Source of the DNA: Bradyrhizobium sp. SRS-191
GTDB taxonomy: Bacteria; Pseudomonadota; Alphaproteobacteria; Rhizobiales; Xanthobacteraceae
Direction: 5' to 3'
DNA: 64,000 nucleotides
Assembly: GCF_024586915.1 (NCBI RefSeq)
Contig: NZ_JANBVS010000012.1
Coordinates: 62,001-126,000, forward strand
A program made the position numbers and the translations under genes. The notes beneath the pieces are model-generated. The model was not told the origin of the DNA. It did not search any database and worked only from the letters and a program-made list of their open reading frames with translations. Of the stretch, positions 61,896 through 64,000 are shown piece by piece (positions within the stretch are counted from its first letter, which is position 1; each line of letters begins with the position of its first letter).

Positions 61896-62894
61896 ATGAA
61901 GAGACGCGACTTCATCAAATTGACGGCCGCAATCGCCGGGGCAACGACTCTGCCGCCGTTCTCGGCCGCGCTCGCGCAATCGAATGCAGCGTTCAAAGCC
62001 TCCGATGTCCAGCCGCCCGGCTATCCAACCGTCGCAGCGACGGAAAGCCTTGGCAAGAAACTGGCGGCTGCGACGAATGGCCGACTGACAATCCAGATGT
62101 ATCCATCCGCGCAACTCGGCGGTGAGAAGGAGACCATCGAACAGACCCAGATCGGGACGATTCAGATGCTGCGCGTGAGCGCCGGATCATTGGGACCGAT
62201 CGTCGATGACATCAACGTCGTCAACATGCCGTTCCTGTTCAAGAGCATCGAACACTCCGAGAAGATGATGGACGGCCCGATCGGTCAGGACCTGCTCGAC
62301 CGCATCAGCGCTCATCCGAGCGCGAACCTCGTAGCCCTCTGCTGGATGAACTCCGGCGCGCGCAGCATCTACAACACCAAGAGGCCGATCCGGAAGGTGG
62401 AGGACGTCAAGGGCCTCAAGATCCGCGTGATCGGCAATCCGATTTTCATCGATATGATGAATGCGCTCGGCGGGAGCGGCGTGGCGATGAGTTACGAGCA
62501 AGTCTTCAGCGCGCTACAGACAGGCGTGATCGATGGAGCTGAGAACAACCCACCGAGTTATGTCTTCAGCAATCACTACACCGCGGCGAACTACTACTCG
62601 CTGACGCAGCATCTGGTCATTCCGGAGGTCCTGGTGTTCTCGAAGCGGGCTTGGGCCAATCTTTCGAACGACGATCAGGCATTGATCAAGAAATTCGCGC
62701 GCGAAGCTCAGATGGAAGAGCGCGAACTCTGGAAGGCCTACGAGCGCGAGGCCATGGAGAAGGCCAAGGCGGGCGGAAGCGAGATCATTGCAATCACGGA
62801 CAAGGCGCCTTTCCAGAAGGCGGTCAGGCCGGTCTGGGACAAATACGGCCCGAAGTACCAGGACATGATCAAGCGTATTCAGGACATCGCTTAG
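61896..62894 (+). CDS. TRAP transporter substrate-binding protein (DctP family), orphan
   Basis: A 332-residue exported protein with a Tat-like signal (MKRRDFIKLTAAIAGATTLP) and GGAGG before the ATG. DctP features: GRLTIQMYPSAQLGGEKETI, TKRPIRKVEDVKGLKIRVIG, ALQTGVIDGAENNPPSYVFS. The usual DctQ and DctM membrane genes are not next to it: downstream is a convergent regulator at 63152. It must use permeases encoded elsewhere, or act in sensing. It follows the GntR gene and may be its target. Confidence 0.93.
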   Translation: MKRRDFIKLTAAIAGATTLPPFSAALAQSNAAFKASDVQPPGYPTVAATESLGKKLAAATNGRLTIQMYPSAQLGGEKETIEQTQIGTIQMLRVSAGSLGPIVDDINVVNMPFLFKSIEHSEKMMDGPIGQDLLDRISAHPSANLVALCWMNSGARSIYNTKRPIRKVEDVKGLKIRVIGNPIFIDMMNALGGSGVAMSYEQVFSALQTGVIDGAENNPPSYVFSNHYTAANYYSLTQHLVIPEVLVFSKRAWANLSNDDQALIKKFAREAQMEERELWKAYEREAMEKAKAGGSEIIAITDKAPFQKAVRPVWDKYGPKYQDMIKRIQDIA

Positions 62895-63151
62895 CGATCC
62901 GCGCACGAGGTTCAGATGATCAGGGGATTTGGGATGGCCTGATCCTGTCCCACGGAGATGAATCGTTCCATTTCGCCTGCGTTACTCCAGGCGTTATCGC
63001 ACTCGTGCTGACCTCAGCAGTCATTCCGATGCGATCCTCACCCGCTCCGTTCTGAAGACCGCAGCTTCGCCGGCCGAACCATTGCCGTTGTCGACATCTG
63101 CCCTGGCAATCGTTGGGACTCCCGCCGGTTTACTCGCAACGTTCCATGAGC
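62895..63151. other. Intergenic gap, nothing recognised
   Basis: A 257-bp stretch between two convergent genes. No ORF, repeat or terminator of note. Confidence 0.45.
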
Positions 63152-63880
63152 CTACTCGTCTCCGTCTTCTCCCGCCTCGGCGAGCCCGCGTAGCGGCTCC
63201 GGATTCAGGAGCACGATCGCCCCATGCTCGAGGCGAACCCAATCGCGCGCAGCCCAGGCGCGCAGTTGCTTGTTGATGCTTTCGCGCGTCATGCCCACCA
63301 TCTCGCTGATCTCCTGCTGGGTGATGGCGATGGTGCGGCTCGCATCCACCTTCTGCTTTTCGGTGAGACCGAGCAGAGCACTGGCGAGACGTCGAGGAAG
63401 ATCCTGCAGGATGACCTGTTCGACCTGGTCGCTGGTCCAGCGCAACCGATCGCAAAGCAGCTCGATGAACTTCATCGCAAGCACTGGCTGGCTCTTGACG
63501 AAGGGCAGGAACTCGCGGCGATCGATGACCAGTATTTCGCAATTCGTGTTGGCAGTCGCGTCCGCGGTTCGCTCTCTTCCGTCGAGCACCGCGACCTCGC
63601 CGAAGATTTCCCCGGCGCTGATCAGGTTCAGGATGGCGTTGCGACCGTCAGGCGACGAGACGCTGATTTTGACTGTGCCGCTGATCACGGCATACAGGCT
63701 CGAGCCGGGATCGCCTTTTGAGAAGATGGTGGCGCCGCGCTTGAGTGTGGTCGGCTTCGCGTAACGGCAGAGCTGATCCAGGGCATCCGACTCGAGTTCG
63801 CGAAAAATCGGATGCTGCCGCAGCACCGAGAGCTTGCCGCTACTCGATGATCGGCTGTTGGCCTTCTTCTCCTCAGTCAC
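63152..63880 (-). CDS. Crp/Fnr family transcriptional regulator
   Basis: A 242-residue regulator from a GTG at 63880 behind GGGAG. Residues ~25-140: cyclic-nucleotide-binding domain (PTTLKRGATIFSKGDPGSSL, AGEIFGEVAVLDGRERTADA). ~150-220: HTH_Crp (ITQQEISEMVGMTRESINKQ). The GEIFGEVAVLDG element with R-E-R is close to the cAMP phosphate-binding cassette, so cAMP may be its ligand. No Fe-S cysteines at the N-terminus. Confidence 0.93.
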   Translation of the reverse strand: MTEEKKANSRSSSSGKLSVLRQHPIFRELESDALDQLCRYAKPTTLKRGATIFSKGDPGSSLYAVISGTVKISVSSPDGRNAILNLISAGEIFGEVAVLDGRERTADATANTNCEILVIDRREFLPFVKSQPVLAMKFIELLCDRLRWTSDQVEQVILQDLPRRLASALLGLTEKQKVDASRTIAITQQEISEMVGMTRESINKQLRAWAARDWVRLEHGAIVLLNPEPLRGLAEAGEDGDE

Positions 63881-63953
63881 ACCGCATCTCCCAGGCGCCC
63901 CTACCCTACCCACCAAGGAGATGTCCGAGCCGGTGACGGAGGCCCTGATGGCG

Positions 63954-64000
63954 TCAGGGCACCACGGGCTCGTCTATCGCCACCGGCGCAGACGCCCCTT
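63954..64000 (-). CDS. C-terminal end of an unidentified protein (partial)
   Basis: A minus-strand frame enters from the window edge and ends GASAPVAIDEPVVP then TGA. Only 14 residues are visible. The stop lies inside a hairpin (GCCCTGA/TCAGGGC). Too short to identify. Confidence 0.35.
   Translation of the reverse strand, partial: GASAPVAIDEPVVP

Noticed and set aside
63918..64000. A plus-strand ORF starting MSEPVTEALMASG
   Set aside because: AAGGAG abuts the ATG directly with no spacing, and only 27 codons are visible with an Arg-rich end; a partial minus-strand gene ending at 63954 is at least as likely.

Overview
This window looks like chromosome from a Bradyrhizobium-type alphaproteobacterium (Nitrobacteraceae, Hyphomicrobiales). 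The basis is high GC throughout, family-level resemblance of many products to Bradyrhizobium/Rhodopseudomonas proteins, and intergenic palindromic repeats of a kind I associate with those genomes (recall, not a search). I saw no tRNA, rRNA, CRISPR array, insertion sequence, phage gene or integrase. Most of it is housekeeping and catabolic or transport DNA.

Layout. 1-4.3 kb: end of an exported alpha/beta hydrolase, a P-loop kinase-like ATPase, small proteins, a PepSY protein next to a cytochrome b561, and an M15-like exported peptidase. 4.4-8.8 kb: a minus-strand SAM-cycle cluster (ahcY, metK, and a methyltransferase with an HTH-like N-terminus). 8.9-14.4 kb: a plus-strand run of envelope or exported proteins (TPR-aspartyl protease, TPR-caspase, DUF2147, SGNH hydrolase, acyltransferase 3). 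14.4-24.3 kb: MetE-like methyltransferase, a complete branched-chain-amino-acid-type (HAAT) ABC transporter with binding protein, lipoprotein, purU, hemD-like gene and GDP-fucose synthase. 24.3-35.4 kb: a Crp/Fnr regulator divergent from a second HAAT system that includes an acyl-CoA ligase, followed by a PaaK-like ligase and a class III CoA-transferase. 36.1-39.3 kb: a TctCBA tripartite tricarboxylate transporter. 39.4-47.4 kb: a crotonase, two tandem serine-glyoxylate-type aminotransferases, a GntR regulator, a YdiJ-like FAD/Fe-S oxidase and GlcG. 47.4-54.4 kb: assorted enzymes, a DUF418 membrane protein, and a large structured repeat at 52.2-52.6 kb. 54.4-58.5 kb: a three-domain Aas (LplT-PlsC-ligase) with two small upstream ORFs and a pair of inverted-repeat operators. 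58.6-64 kb: a molybdopterin oxidoreductase divergent from a GntR regulator and an orphan TRAP binding protein, then a second Crp/Fnr regulator.

How genes fit together. The 41.6-47.4 kb block reads as a glyoxylate/2-hydroxyacid module: the same 12-bp palindrome lies on both sides of the GntR gene, in front of the aminotransferase and in front of the oxidase, so the regulator probably controls both arms. The 25.3-35.4 kb block couples uptake to CoA activation and CoA transfer, which suggests a carboxylic acid rather than an amino acid as substrate. ahcY and metK next to an HTH-methyltransferase suggests coupling of methyl supply and demand. No clearly novel defence or mobile system is visible. 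The most unusual signals are the structured repeat, the paired operators, the HTH-methyltransferase, and enzymes whose usual catalytic residues seem altered.
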